DNA of 41,732 nucleotides, taken from the NCBI RefSeq assembly GCF_018638295.1, contig NZ_JABTTS010000041.1, positions 1-41,732 on the forward strand, read 5' to 3'. This DNA comes from Streptomyces sp. CHD11 (GTDB taxonomy: Bacteria; Actinomycetota; Actinomycetes; Streptomycetales; Streptomycetaceae). A model generated the notes under the pieces. The model was not told where the DNA came from. It saw nothing but the letters and a program-made list of their open reading frames with translations, and searched no databases. Below are positions 9,498 through 17,733 of this stretch, piece by piece; position 1 is the first letter of the stretch, and each line of letters begins with the position of its first letter. The position numbers and the translations under genes were made by a program.

Positions 9498-10895
9498 TCA
9501 GGCCGCGGACGGGGCGATGTTCTGGTTGGCGTGGAAGAAGTTGTGCGGGTCGTAGGCGCGCTTGACCGCCGTCAGACGGTCGTAGTTGCCGCGGTAGGTG
9601 GAGCGGACGCGTTCGGGTCCTTCCGACTCGCCCAGGAAGTTGACGTACGAGCCGCCCATGGAGTGGGGGTGGAGGTCGGTCCAGTAGTCGACGCACCACT
9701 GCCGGACCGCGTCGGCGTTGGCCGGGTCGGGGTCGATGCCGGCGATGACGCCGGACCACACGGCGTCCCGGTAGGCCCAGGCCGTTTCACCGGGGGCGGT
9801 CCGGTGGGCCGCCCCGTCCACCGGATACAGGTGCATGGTCGACAGGTCGGTGGGCAGGGCGTGGCCGTACCGTTCGTGCACGGCGACGGCCGCGTCCGGG
9901 ATGCCGTCGAAGAAGTCACCGCGCCAGTACCACTGCAGGCCCTTGGGGACGAGTTCGTCGAACATGGTCTGGAGGGCGGGGTAGGGCATCGGCGTGGCGA
10001 AGTGGAAGGCCGGCGGCGCCGGTTCGTTGACCACGGACAGCGTGTCCTCGAGGCGGCCTTCCGCCGGTTCGCCCGTGTAGCACCAGATCACGGCGCACAT
10101 CTTCCGGCCGTGGATCGGTTCCGGGAACGGCGGGCCGGGCGGGACGGTCATCAGCGCGAAGAACCCGTTGAGGTCCTCCGGCGCGGCCGGCAGGAACTCC
10201 CGGTACCAGCGGAGCACCTCCGGAGTGCGGTCGACGGGCCAGACGGTCACCGCCACCCCGACCGTGTCCACCGGGTGCGGCCGGAACGTGAACGAGGTGA
10301 CCACCCCGAAGTTGCCTCCGCCACCGCGCAGTGCCCACAGCAGATCCGGGTGCTCCTTCCCGGAGACGGCGACGACGCTGCCGTCGGCGAGGACGACGTC
10401 CGCGCCGATCAGGCTGTCGACGGTCAGCCCGTACTTACGGGTGAGATGGCCGTGTCCGCCGCCGAGGGTGAGACCGCCGACCCCCGTGGTCGAGTTGATC
10501 CCGGCCGGTATGCCGAGGCCGAAGGCGTGGGTCTCGTGATCCAGGTCGCCGAGCTGACTCCCGCCGCCGACCTGCACGACCCGGGCCTCCGGGTCGACCC
10601 GTACCCAGCGCATGGGCGACAGGTCGAGGGTGAGGCCGCCGTCGACCAGGCACAGGCCCGGCCCGCTGTGCCCGCCCCCGCGGACGGCGAGGTCGGCCCC
10701 CGTCTCCTGGGCGAAGCCGATCGTGGTCCGCACGTCCGCCGTGCCCGTGCACCGGACGATGGCGGCCGGACGCCGGTCGATCATGGCGTTGTAGATGCTG
10801 CGGGCGTCGTCGTAGTCCGCGTCCTGCGGTGTGACGACACGTCCCCGCAGGGCCGTGCGCAGGCTGTCGAGAGCAGTTGCGTCCATGCCGCTCAT
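9498..10895 (-). CDS. FAD-linked oxidoreductase, berberine-bridge-enzyme type
   Basis: This 465-residue flavoprotein belongs to the PCMH/BBE superfamily, which oxidises alcohols, sugars or secondary metabolites. The FAD domain has RGGGHS, whose His normally carries the 8-alpha-histidyl FAD bond, and the segment GVGGLTLGGGHG. The C-terminal BBE tail is YDPHNFFHANQNI. The position that supplies the second, cysteinyl FAD bond in bicovalent family members reads PAGINSTTGVGG, with no Cys, so a single covalent link is expected. I start at the ATG at 10895 because GAGGGG lies about 10 nt upstream. The frame extends further, but those 56 extra codons look non-coding. No signal peptide is visible. The substrate is unknown. 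Confidence 0.88.
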   Translation of the reverse strand: MSGMDATALDSLRTALRGRVVTPQDADYDDARSIYNAMIDRRPAAIVRCTGTADVRTTIGFAQETGADLAVRGGGHSGPGLCLVDGGLTLDLSPMRWVRVDPEARVVQVGGGSQLGDLDHETHAFGLGIPAGINSTTGVGGLTLGGGHGHLTRKYGLTVDSLIGADVVLADGSVVAVSGKEHPDLLWALRGGGGNFGVVTSFTFRPHPVDTVGVAVTVWPVDRTPEVLRWYREFLPAAPEDLNGFFALMTVPPGPPFPEPIHGRKMCAVIWCYTGEPAEGRLEDTLSVVNEPAPPAFHFATPMPYPALQTMFDELVPKGLQWYWRGDFFDGIPDAAVAVHERYGHALPTDLSTMHLYPVDGAAHRTAPGETAWAYRDAVWSGVIAGIDPDPANADAVRQWCVDYWTDLHPHSMGGSYVNFLGESEGPERVRSTYRGNYDRLTAVKRAYDPHNFFHANQNIAPSAA

Positions 10896-11059
10896 GAGCG
10901 GACACCCCTCGGAAGAATCGCGGAGCCGGAAGGTCGTGGGCGGCGGACGGTAACCGGGAGCCGGCGGGAAGGCCGTGGTGCGTCGTTGGCCCAGGCCCGG
11001 GGAGGGAATCCCCCTCACTCCAGTGTGACGCCGGTCACATGGAGGCGCGACACGGCGGC

Positions 11060-11623
11060 TCACTCGGGCCGGTGCGGGTGCCCACGGTGGCGGAGGGTGT
11101 CCCGGAGGTAGCGGCTCAGGCTGGTGGCCGCCGCGGTGAGGAAGACGAAGGTGTAGACGATCTGCAGGACGGCGACCAGGCGCGCTGCCTGTCCGTGCGG
11201 GGTGATGTCGCCGTAACCGATGGTGGCCAGGGTGACCAGGGTGAAGTAGAGGGCGTCCAGGCGGGTGGCGATGCCGTGGAGCTCACCGGGGTTCCGGGCG
11301 AGCGTCAGGTAGGCGGTGGCGAAGACCAGGATGGACAGGCACATCAGCGGCGGGATGACCAGGCCCGGCCGGACGTCGGGGACCGACAGCAGTACCCGCA
11401 CGACCTGCCGCAGCAGCAGGAGCGCGATCAGTGCCAGCGCGACGACGATAAGCACCCAGCTCAGGACCGGACGCCTGGGCCCCAGCCGGTCGAGGGGGAG
11501 AAGGAAGTAGGCGGCGACGAGCACCGTCACCACCGCCGCCTGGACCAGCCAGGGCCACAGGGCGGCCCAGGCCGTGGCGGTGGAGGACCGCGTTACGCCC
11601 GGCTCTCGCGACGGGGTGCGCAC
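11060..11623 (-). CDS. Two-pore-helix-type (Ion_trans_2) potassium channel
   Basis: The protein of about 187 residues has four hydrophobic segments and a pore loop. The first two spans are LVQAAVVTVLVAAYFLL and VLIVVALALIALLLL. The third (LSILVFATAYLTLA) and the last (VLQIVYTFVFLTAAATSL) flank the pore TLATIGYGDITP, whose TIGYGD is the canonical K+ selectivity filter. There is no RCK regulatory domain. The start is uncertain. GTG at 11623 overlaps the end of the upstream DUF7144-type gene by 31 bp and has no ribosome binding site, so expression would rely on translational coupling. Internal GTG codons are possible but would cut the first span. Confidence 0.8.
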   Translation of the reverse strand: MRTPSREPGVTRSSTATAWAALWPWLVQAAVVTVLVAAYFLLPLDRLGPRRPVLSWVLIVVALALIALLLLRQVVRVLLSVPDVRPGLVIPPLMCLSILVFATAYLTLARNPGELHGIATRLDALYFTLVTLATIGYGDITPHGQAARLVAVLQIVYTFVFLTAAATSLSRYLRDTLRHRGHPHRPE

Positions 11624-12024
11624 AGGGCCCAGATGATGAAGCCGTCGATGACGATGAGAACGATCGACCACACCGGGAAGTACGGGAGCCATACGAAGTT
11701 GGCGATCATGCTGAGCCCGGCGAGCGCCACGCCCACCACCCGGGCCCACGTGGCTCCCTTGAACAGGGCGGCGCCCGCGGCGACCACCAGCGCGCCGAGG
11801 ATCAGGTGGACCCAGCCCCATCCGGTCAGGCTGAACGCGTAGGTGAAGTTCCGGGTGGAGACGAAGACGTCGTCCTCGGCGATCGCGGCGATGCCCTGGA
11901 AGACCGCCATGATGCCGCCGAAGACCATCAGGAACGCCGCGGCGGCGGTCCAGCCCGCGGCCCAGGGGTTCTCCGCCTCCCATCCGGTTCCGTGGTGGCG
12001 CGTACCGCTGACATTGCTCGCCAT
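11593..12024 (-). CDS. DUF7144-type integral membrane protein
   Basis: This 143-residue protein has four membrane spans (about 25-45, 65-88, 93-110 and 115-135), with GWTAAAAFLMVFGGIMAVFQG as the first. The fingerprint matches a small membrane family common in Streptomyces and now called DUF7144, with no known biochemistry. The 3' end overlaps the potassium channel gene, suggesting an operon and perhaps a functional link at the membrane. The ATG at 12024 is preceded by AAAGG. Confidence 0.8.
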   Translation of the reverse strand: MASNVSGTRHHGTGWEAENPWAAGWTAAAAFLMVFGGIMAVFQGIAAIAEDDVFVSTRNFTYAFSLTGWGWVHLILGALVVAAGAALFKGATWARVVGVALAGLSMIANFVWLPYFPVWSIVLIVIDGFIIWALCAPRRESRA

Positions 12025-12117
12025 GTTCTCGGCCTTTCGCCAGTCCCCGAGTGGAGCGATACCTCACTTCAGGTTGGCACTCGCGGTCGCACCCGGCACT
12101 TCGGCGCACGTCCCCGG

Positions 12118-12594
12118 TCAGTCGGTACGGCAGTGCTCCTCCAGGTAGGCCGCGGCCAGGGACGTCGCGCGTGTGAACCAGTCGTGCAGTACGGCGATCT
12201 CCTCGGGGGTGTAGTCGGCGAAGAGCGCGGTGACGCGGGCGTAGTAGGGCTCGTAGATCTCCTGGGTGCGTGCCAGGGCCTCCGGCTGGGCCGCCACGCG
12301 GACCCGGCGGCGGTCCGCGGGATCGGGCCGGCGGGTGATGTAGCCCGCGCGTTCCAGACGGTTGAGGATCCCGGTCATCGCACCGGTGGTGACATGGACG
12401 CGTTCTGCGAGTTCGCCGGCCGTGAGCAGGTCCTCGCCGGCCCCGACGACGAAGCCGAAGCAGGTCAGGTCGGTGACGTTCACGCCTGCCCGCTGGGCGA
12501 TCTCGTGCTGGCCCACCAGGTGGGTCGCGATGAGCTGGTCCATCGCCCACAGCGTCTGCTCCGGTGTGGCGGGCGGGCGCGACTTGGCTTGCAT
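12118..12594 (-). CDS. MarR-family transcriptional regulator
   Basis: This 158-residue winged-helix regulator has a recognition region LTAGELAERVHVTTGAMTGILNRLERAGYI and the wing RRPDPADRRRVRV (about residues 58-102), flanked by dimerisation helices. It is divergent from the HGxxPAAW-type membrane gene at 12698. The intervening 103 bp hold two inverted repeats that could be its operators. Autoregulation and control of the neighbour are inferred from this arrangement. The ligand is unknown. Confidence 0.88.
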   Translation of the reverse strand: MQAKSRPPATPEQTLWAMDQLIATHLVGQHEIAQRAGVNVTDLTCFGFVVGAGEDLLTAGELAERVHVTTGAMTGILNRLERAGYITRRPDPADRRRVRVAAQPEALARTQEIYEPYYARVTALFADYTPEEIAVLHDWFTRATSLAAAYLEEHCRTD

Positions 12595-12620
12595 TCCGGA
12601 CTCCTGATTCCCTTAGCTCG

Positions 12621-12665
12621 TGAGGGATTTCTGTAGTAAATTCCTTACGACGTGAGACATCACGT
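12621..12665. promoter_or_regulatory. Two inverted repeats in the MarR divergent promoter
   Basis: TGAGGGATTT (12621-12630) and AAATTCCTTA (12638-12647) form an 8/10 imperfect inverted repeat around 7 nt. Immediately beside it, ACGTGA (12650-12655) and TCACGT (12660-12665) form a perfect repeat around GACA. Both lie between the start codons of the MarR gene and the divergent membrane gene. Confidence 0.5.
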
Positions 12666-12697
12666 CCTGGGAACGCCGACTGCACGAAGGGGCAGAC

Positions 12698-13099
12698 ATG
12701 AGCGCGCATCCATATGACCACGGGCACACGGTGGCCGGATGGACCGGTTTCGCCATCGCCATCGTCGGAACGGCCGTACTGGGCACCGGCGTCTGTGCCG
12801 GGTCCGGACCGCTGCTGTTCGCGGGGGCGGGGACCGTGGTGGTCTCGCTCCTCGTCACCTGGGCGCTGCATCTCGCCGGGTGGGGCAAGGCGTCGGGGCC
12901 GCGGCCGAGGGACCAGTGGGACTGGAGGGTGCGCGACCCGGGCGCCCGCGCGGGGCATGGGGAGTGTGTCGGGTGCCTGCTGGCGGGCCGGAGGCGGGTG
13001 CGGAACGGCACGGACGGGGCTCCTGCCCTGAACGCCGTGCCCGTGCCCCGGAGCGATGCCGGTGTCCAGGCACTGGGAGCCGGGCGTTCCGGGAGCTGA
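12698..13099 (+). CDS. HGxxPAAW-like small membrane protein
   Basis: This 133-residue protein has an N-terminal HGHTVAGWTG that resembles the HGxxPAAW signature of a small actinobacterial membrane family. Two spans follow (about 18-36 and 41-62). The C-terminal half is soluble and Arg/Gly-rich, with CVGC, and looks less conserved. AAGGGG lies before the ATG. It is probably controlled by the divergent MarR gene. The function of the family is unknown. Confidence 0.65.
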   Translation: MSAHPYDHGHTVAGWTGFAIAIVGTAVLGTGVCAGSGPLLFAGAGTVVVSLLVTWALHLAGWGKASGPRPRDQWDWRVRDPGARAGHGECVGCLLAGRRRVRNGTDGAPALNAVPVPRSDAGVQALGAGRSGS

Positions 13100-13148
13100 G
13101 CCGCCGGGCGGAAGGCGTTGTCAGTGATGCCCTCTAGTCTCGGCAGAG

Positions 13149-14021
13149 ATGGCACAGGCGTGGCGCTGCTCAGGACTGCGGTGGTCGGCCGACGGCCCCG
13201 TGTTGGCGTGGGACGGCGGTCGGCGCTCGGCGCTGACCTGGGGGAAGCGGGTGGCCTTCGGGGTCGCGGACGGGGGTGTGCGGGCATGTGTGGGGGCACG
13301 GGGGCATGCGTGTCCGCTCGGCGCGGCGGTGCCGGGGCGGAGTACGGGGGCGCGCTGCGAGGAGTGCGCCCGGCTGGACCGGGCGCACTCGGTGGCCGCC
13401 GACACCCTCGCGGACGATCCGCGGCCCTACCGCGTGTACCTGGCGTGGTTCGGGCCGGGGATGACCAAGGTCGGGATCACGGCGGAGCGGCGGGGCGGGG
13501 CGCGGCTGCTGGAGCAGGGGGCGGTCTGCTTCACCTGGCTGGGCGGGGGGCCGCTGATGGCGGCGCGGCGCACCGAGGAGCTGTTGCGCGCCGCCCTCCG
13601 GGTACCCGACCGGGTCCCGTACGCCGCCAAGCGGGCGGTGAGGGCGGGCCTCCCGGCGACGCGTGCGGAACGGGCGGCGGAGATCGCCGGGCTGCACGCG
13701 CGGGCGGTCGCCCTGAGCGGCTGGCCGGAGTCGCTGGCCCCCGCGCCGTTCGAACCGGTCGATCATGTCGGGGTGTTCGGGCTGGCGGAGGTTCCGGCCG
13801 CCGTGGGGGAGGTCCGTGAACTGGTCGCCGGGGGCGCGGTGAGCGGTGAGCTGGTGGCCGCCGCGGGTCCTGATCTGCATCTGCTGACGGACCGGGGGGT
13901 CGTGGTGCTGGACACCCGACTGCTGGCGGGGTGGGGGCTGGTGCCGGCCGGCGGGCGGGAGGTGGCGGTGCCGGTGAAGGCGTTGAAGGAGAGGACGACG
14001 GCGCAGGAGGGGCTGTTCTGA
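13149..14021 (+). CDS. DUF2797 family protein
   Basis: This 290-residue protein matches the DUF2797 pattern. The YRVYLAWFGPGMTKVGIT segment (about 97-114) resembles the start of a GIY-YIG-like fold (Y-x-V-Y and K-V-G-I-T). The N-terminal part has Cys7, HACPL and CEEC, which could bind zinc. DHVGVFG lies near residue 200. No catalytic activity is established for the family. The ATG has no Shine-Dalgarno sequence, and TAGTCT (13135-13140) ends 8 nt upstream, so it may be leaderless. The amidohydrolase gene follows after 44 bp on the same strand. Confidence 0.8.
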   Translation: MAQAWRCSGLRWSADGPVLAWDGGRRSALTWGKRVAFGVADGGVRACVGARGHACPLGAAVPGRSTGARCEECARLDRAHSVAADTLADDPRPYRVYLAWFGPGMTKVGITAERRGGARLLEQGAVCFTWLGGGPLMAARRTEELLRAALRVPDRVPYAAKRAVRAGLPATRAERAAEIAGLHARAVALSGWPESLAPAPFEPVDHVGVFGLAEVPAAVGEVRELVAGGAVSGELVAAAGPDLHLLTDRGVVVLDTRLLAGWGLVPAGGREVAVPVKALKERTTAQEGLF

Positions 14022-14065
14022 CGGGCCTCTGGACCGGAGGCGGGGTCACGGGTGATCGTGACGGC

Positions 14066-14971
14066 ATGAGCGATCCCTCCGGTACCGGTTCCGAAGCCGA
14101 CGACGTGCGGCGCTTCTGGGAGGGGCTCGGGCTGCCCGGCCTCATCGACGTGCACACGCACTTCATGCCGGAGCGGGTGCTCCACAAGGTGTGGGCCTAT
14201 TTCGACGCGCTGGGGCCGCTGACCGGCGGGGTCGAATGGCCGATCACCTACCGGGAGGAGGAGGGCGAACGGGCGGCGCTGCTGCGGGCGTTCGGCGTGC
14301 GGGCCTTCACTGCGATGCTCTACCCGCACAAACCGGGCATGGCGCGCTGGCTGAACGACTGGGCGGCCGGTTTCGCCCGGCGCACCCCTGACTCCCTGCA
14401 CACCTCGACGCTGTTCCCCGAGCCGGGAGTCGAGGGATATGTCCGGGAGGCCGTGGAGGACGGGGCGCGCGTCTTCAAGGCACATGTGCAGGTGGGTGGG
14501 TACGACCCGGCCGGTGAGACGCTCGACGCCACCTGGGGGCTGCTCGCCGAGGCGGGCGTTCCCGTGGTGATCCACTGCGGGTCCGGGCCCGCGCCCGGCG
14601 ACTACACCGGCCCCGAGCCGGTCGCCCGGGTGCTGGCCCGCCACCCCCGGTTGCGGCTGGTGGTGGCGCACCTCGGGATGCCCGAGTACGAGGATTTCCT
14701 GGACCTCGCCGAGCGGTACGAGGAGGTGCGGCTGGACACCACGATGGCGTTCACCGACTTCAGCGAGCGCATGGCGCCGTTTCCCCGGCGGTCCCTGCCC
14801 CGGCTGGCCGCCCTCGGCGACCGGATCCTGCTCGGGTCGGACTTCCCCAACATCCCCTATCCGTACGTCCATCAGCTGCACGCGCTGGAGCGGCTGGAGC
14901 TCGGGGAGAAGTGGCTGCGGGGGGTGTGCCACGACAACGCGGCGGCGCTCTTCGGTCTGCGGGGCCGGTGA
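14066..14971 (+). CDS. Amidohydrolase_2 family metal-dependent hydrolase
   Basis: This 301-residue TIM-barrel hydrolase is of the ACMSD/o-pyrocatechuate-like type. Metal and catalytic motifs are in order: DVHTHF near residue 30 (HxH), VVIHCG near 170, VVAHLGM near 200, and LLGSDFPN near 260 (catalytic Asp). Members hydrolyse or decarboxylate cyclic or carboxylate substrates, but the substrate here is not evident. The start is the ATG at 14066, close after the DUF2797 gene, with no strong ribosome binding site. An upstream extension of the frame overlaps that gene and is Gly-rich noise. Confidence 0.85.
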   Translation: MSDPSGTGSEADDVRRFWEGLGLPGLIDVHTHFMPERVLHKVWAYFDALGPLTGGVEWPITYREEEGERAALLRAFGVRAFTAMLYPHKPGMARWLNDWAAGFARRTPDSLHTSTLFPEPGVEGYVREAVEDGARVFKAHVQVGGYDPAGETLDATWGLLAEAGVPVVIHCGSGPAPGDYTGPEPVARVLARHPRLRLVVAHLGMPEYEDFLDLAERYEEVRLDTTMAFTDFSERMAPFPRRSLPRLAALGDRILLGSDFPNIPYPYVHQLHALERLELGEKWLRGVCHDNAAALFGLRGR

Positions 14972-15002
14972 GGACAGAGATGTGGCGCAGCCCGGCGCCT
15001 AC

Positions 15003-15124
15003 GGGGTGCCTCCACCGCTCTCGGCTCCGCTCGATCGGGGGACCCCATGAGCGGAAAGACCCCATGAGCGGGACCGCAATCGCCCGCGGAGGTGCCTCCC
15101 GGCCTACAAGGCACTGGGGGAGGC
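15003..15124. repeat. Streptomyces-type intergenic hairpins and a 14-bp direct repeat
   Basis: The gap between the amidohydrolase and response-regulator genes holds two hairpins: GGGGTGCCTCC/GGGGGACCCC (about 15003-15046) and GCCTCCC/GGGAGGC (15094-15100 with 15118-15124). GACCCCATGAGCGG is repeated exactly at 15041-15054 and 15058-15071. Hairpins with this gGTGCCTCC/GGGGGACCCC look recur between Streptomyces genes, from general knowledge. They may act as terminators. Confidence 0.55.
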
Positions 15125-15232
15125 GTGGCTGCCCGCGCAGGGCGGGGGCGGCGGAGGGACCTGCGCGGTTTCTCAGGGAAAACACAGGTTGCCGAAAGGG
15201 TGTTCTCAGAGGGCCCGTACATCGTGTGCGGT

Positions 15233-15985
15233 ATGACCACGATCTCGCCCCGGGGGCGCACCGAACTGCTCAGGCCGGACGAGAGCCCCGTCCGGGTGCT
15301 TGTCGTGGACGACGAGCAGTCGATCACCGAACTGCTGTCCATGGCCCTGCGGTACGAGGGGTGGCAGATCCGCAGCGAGAGGGACGGCCGGAGCGCGCTG
15401 CGCACCGCGAGCGAGTTCCGGCCCGACGCGGTGATCCTGGACATGATGCTGCCGGACATGGACGGGCCGTCCGTCCTCGGGCGGCTGCGCCGCGAGCTGC
15501 CGGACGTGCCCATCCTGTTCATGACCGCCAAGGACGCCATCGAGGACCGTATCGCCGGTCTGACCGCCGGCGGGGACGACTGCGTCACCAAGCCGTTCGG
15601 CCTGGAGGAGGTCGTCGCCCGGCTGCGCGGGCTGATCCGCCGCTCCGGCGTCGCGGAACGCCGCTCCGACGCGGTCCTGGCCGTCGGCGACCTGACCCTC
15701 GACGAGGACAGTCACGAGGTCACCCGGGGCGGGCAGGGCATCCACCTGACCGCCACCGAGTTCGAGCTGCTGCGCTTCCTGATGCGCAACCCGCGGCGGG
15801 TGCTCAGCAAGGCGCAGATCCTCGACCGGGTCTGGTCGTACGACTTCGGGGGGCAGGCGAACGTCGTCGAGCTGTACATCTCGTATCTGCGCCGGAAGAT
15901 CGACGCCGGCCGGCAGCCGATGATCCACACCCGCCGTGGTGCCGGGTACCTGATCAAGGCCGCGGTGTCGTCGCCGCGTACGTGA
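15233..15985 (+). CDS. OmpR/PhoB-family response regulator, apparently orphan
   Basis: This 250-residue regulator has a receiver domain with VLVVDDEQS, phospho-acceptor Asp in VILDMMLPDMDG (about residue 71), the T of FMTAK, and the K of VTKPF. A C-terminal winged helix follows (about 150-245: LTATEFELLRFLM ... ANVVELYISYLRRKI ... TRRGAGYLIK). Genes of this class usually precede their sensor kinase, but here the next gene is an MFS exporter and no kinase lies nearby. The ATG at 15233 is chosen because the upstream frame is low-complexity intergenic hairpin sequence. The Shine-Dalgarno sequence is weak. Confidence 0.88.
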   Translation: MTTISPRGRTELLRPDESPVRVLVVDDEQSITELLSMALRYEGWQIRSERDGRSALRTASEFRPDAVILDMMLPDMDGPSVLGRLRRELPDVPILFMTAKDAIEDRIAGLTAGGDDCVTKPFGLEEVVARLRGLIRRSGVAERRSDAVLAVGDLTLDEDSHEVTRGGQGIHLTATEFELLRFLMRNPRRVLSKAQILDRVWSYDFGGQANVVELYISYLRRKIDAGRQPMIHTRRGAGYLIKAAVSSPRT

Positions 15986-16087
15986 CGATGGGCGGACGCG
16001 GTAATGTGCGCGTGGCCTGCACGGTCACCTGCCACGGCCTCTCCCGGCGGACGCCCGGCAGCTGACCGTCGTCCGCCGCCACCCGAA

Positions 16088-16123
16088 CTGTACGCTGTAT
16101 GACAGTTGTTCTACGGTGTACAG
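16088..16123. promoter_or_regulatory. Inverted-repeat operator at the MFS exporter start
   Basis: CTGTAC (16088-16093) and GTACAG (16118-16123) form outer arms. CTGTATGACAG (16095-16105) inside them is a second palindrome. The array abuts the start codon of the exporter, a likely site for the TetR protein encoded just downstream. The regulator-site match is inference. Confidence 0.5.
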
Positions 16124-16124
16124 C

Positions 16125-17657
16125 ATGACGATGTCCTCCCAGGAGCATGCCTCCGACCGGTCCCCGGAGCCGTCGGACCAGGCTGCCCCTCCGCCCCAGG
16201 GCCACCCCCGCCGCTGGCTGATCCTCGGGGTCATCTGTCTCGCCCAGCTCACCGTGCTGCTCGACAACACCGTCCTGAACGTGGCGATCCCCTCGCTCAC
16301 CCGGGAGCTGGACGCGTCGACCGCCGATATCCAGTGGATGATCAACGCCTACTCCCTGGTGCAGTCGGGTCTGCTGCTCAGCGCCGGCAACGCCGCCGAC
16401 CGCTACGGCCGCAAGAAGATGCTGATCGTGGGCCTGGCCCTGTTCGGCGTCGGGTCGCTGGCGGCCGGCCTGTCCCAGTCCTCCGGGCAGCTGATCGCGG
16501 CGCGGGCCGGCATGGGCGTGGGCGGTGCGCTGCTGCTGACCACGACCCTCGCCGTCGTGATGCAGATCTTCACGCCCGAGGAGCAGCCCAGGGCGATCGG
16601 CATCTGGAGCGCCGTCAACTCGCTGGGCTTCGCGGCCGGTCCGCTGGTCGGCGGCATCATGCTCGACCACTTCTGGTGGGGCGCGATCTTCCTGATCAAC
16701 CTGCCGGTGGTGGTCCTCGCGCTGGCCGCCGTCGCCGCCTGCGTCCCCGAATCGAAGAACCGGCAGGGCGACCGGCCCGACCTGGTCGGCGCGGTGCTCT
16801 CCACCATCGGCATGACGGCCCTGGTCTACGCGATCATCTCGGGCCCCGAACACGGCTGGACCTCCGGCCGGGTCCTGGCCACGGCCGCGGCGGCGGCCCT
16901 GGTCCTCGGGCTCTTCGCGTACTGGGAGAACCGGATCCCGTACCCGATGCTCGACCTGCGCTTCTTCCGCAACCGCCGGTTCACGGGCTCGGTCGGCGGT
17001 CTGGTACTGATCACCTTCGGCATGGGCGGCGCGCTGTTCCTGCTCACCCAGTATCTGCAGTTCGTCCTCGGCTACGGCCCCCTGGAGGCGGGACTGCGCA
17101 CCGCGCCGATGGCGATGACCGTGGTGGCCCTCAACTTCACGGGGGTCGGGACCCGCTGGGCGGCGAGGATGGGCACCCCGCTCTCCATCGCCGTCGGTAT
17201 GACGCTGATGGCGGGCGGGCTGGTGTCGATCGCCACGCTCACCGGGCACGGGTACGCCGGTACGCTGCTCGGCCTGGTGATGATCGGTGCGGGTACGGCG
17301 ATCGGCAGTCCGGTGATGGCACACGCGGTGATGAGTTCCATACCCCGGGAGCGGGCGGGCGTCGGCGCCGGGATCAACGGCACCCTGGCCGAGTTCGGCA
17401 CCGGGCTCGGGGTGGCCGTGCTGGGCGCGGTGCTGGGCGCACGGTTCGCCTCCCTGATCCCGGTGACGGCGACCTCGCTCCCGGCGGCGATGGCCGAGGC
17501 CGGCTCGGACGGCGAACGGGAGCGGATCACCGACGCGTTCTCCGCCGGGCTGGAGACGAGTCTGCTGGTGGGGTCGGTGGCTGTGCTGCTCGGCGGAATG
17601 ATCGCGGCGGCGTTGCTGCGCCGGGCGGACCGGGCAGACTCGCGGGAGAAGGCCTGA
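16125..17657 (+). CDS. MFS drug exporter, DHA2 (EmrB/QacA) 14-helix family
   Basis: This major-facilitator antiporter of about 510 residues exports drugs in exchange for protons. The motif-D-like signature LTVLLDNTVLNVAIPSL (about 40-56) lies in the first span, motif A reads GNAADRYGRKKML, and motif C-like GFAAGPLVGG follows. The hydrophobic profile fits 14 spans. ATG at 16125 is used. GTG at 16116 and ATG at 16131 are alternatives, and there is no strong ribosome binding site. A TetR gene follows 76 bp downstream in the same direction, and the promoter holds a palindrome. The substrate is unknown. Confidence 0.88.
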   Translation: MTMSSQEHASDRSPEPSDQAAPPPQGHPRRWLILGVICLAQLTVLLDNTVLNVAIPSLTRELDASTADIQWMINAYSLVQSGLLLSAGNAADRYGRKKMLIVGLALFGVGSLAAGLSQSSGQLIAARAGMGVGGALLLTTTLAVVMQIFTPEEQPRAIGIWSAVNSLGFAAGPLVGGIMLDHFWWGAIFLINLPVVVLALAAVAACVPESKNRQGDRPDLVGAVLSTIGMTALVYAIISGPEHGWTSGRVLATAAAAALVLGLFAYWENRIPYPMLDLRFFRNRRFTGSVGGLVLITFGMGGALFLLTQYLQFVLGYGPLEAGLRTAPMAMTVVALNFTGVGTRWAARMGTPLSIAVGMTLMAGGLVSIATLTGHGYAGTLLGLVMIGAGTAIGSPVMAHAVMSSIPRERAGVGAGINGTLAEFGTGLGVAVLGAVLGARFASLIPVTATSLPAAMAEAGSDGERERITDAFSAGLETSLLVGSVAVLLGGMIAAALLRRADRADSREKA

Positions 17658-17733
17658 GGGCCGGACCGGCCGCGCGACCCGGACCCGGGCGCCCGGCACG
17701 GACCGGCAGTCGGCACGTCGAGGAAGGTGCGCC

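Noticed and set aside
10896..11063. N-terminal extension of the FAD oxidoreductase
   Set aside because: Pro/Arg-rich with no start signal; the supported ATG is at 10895.
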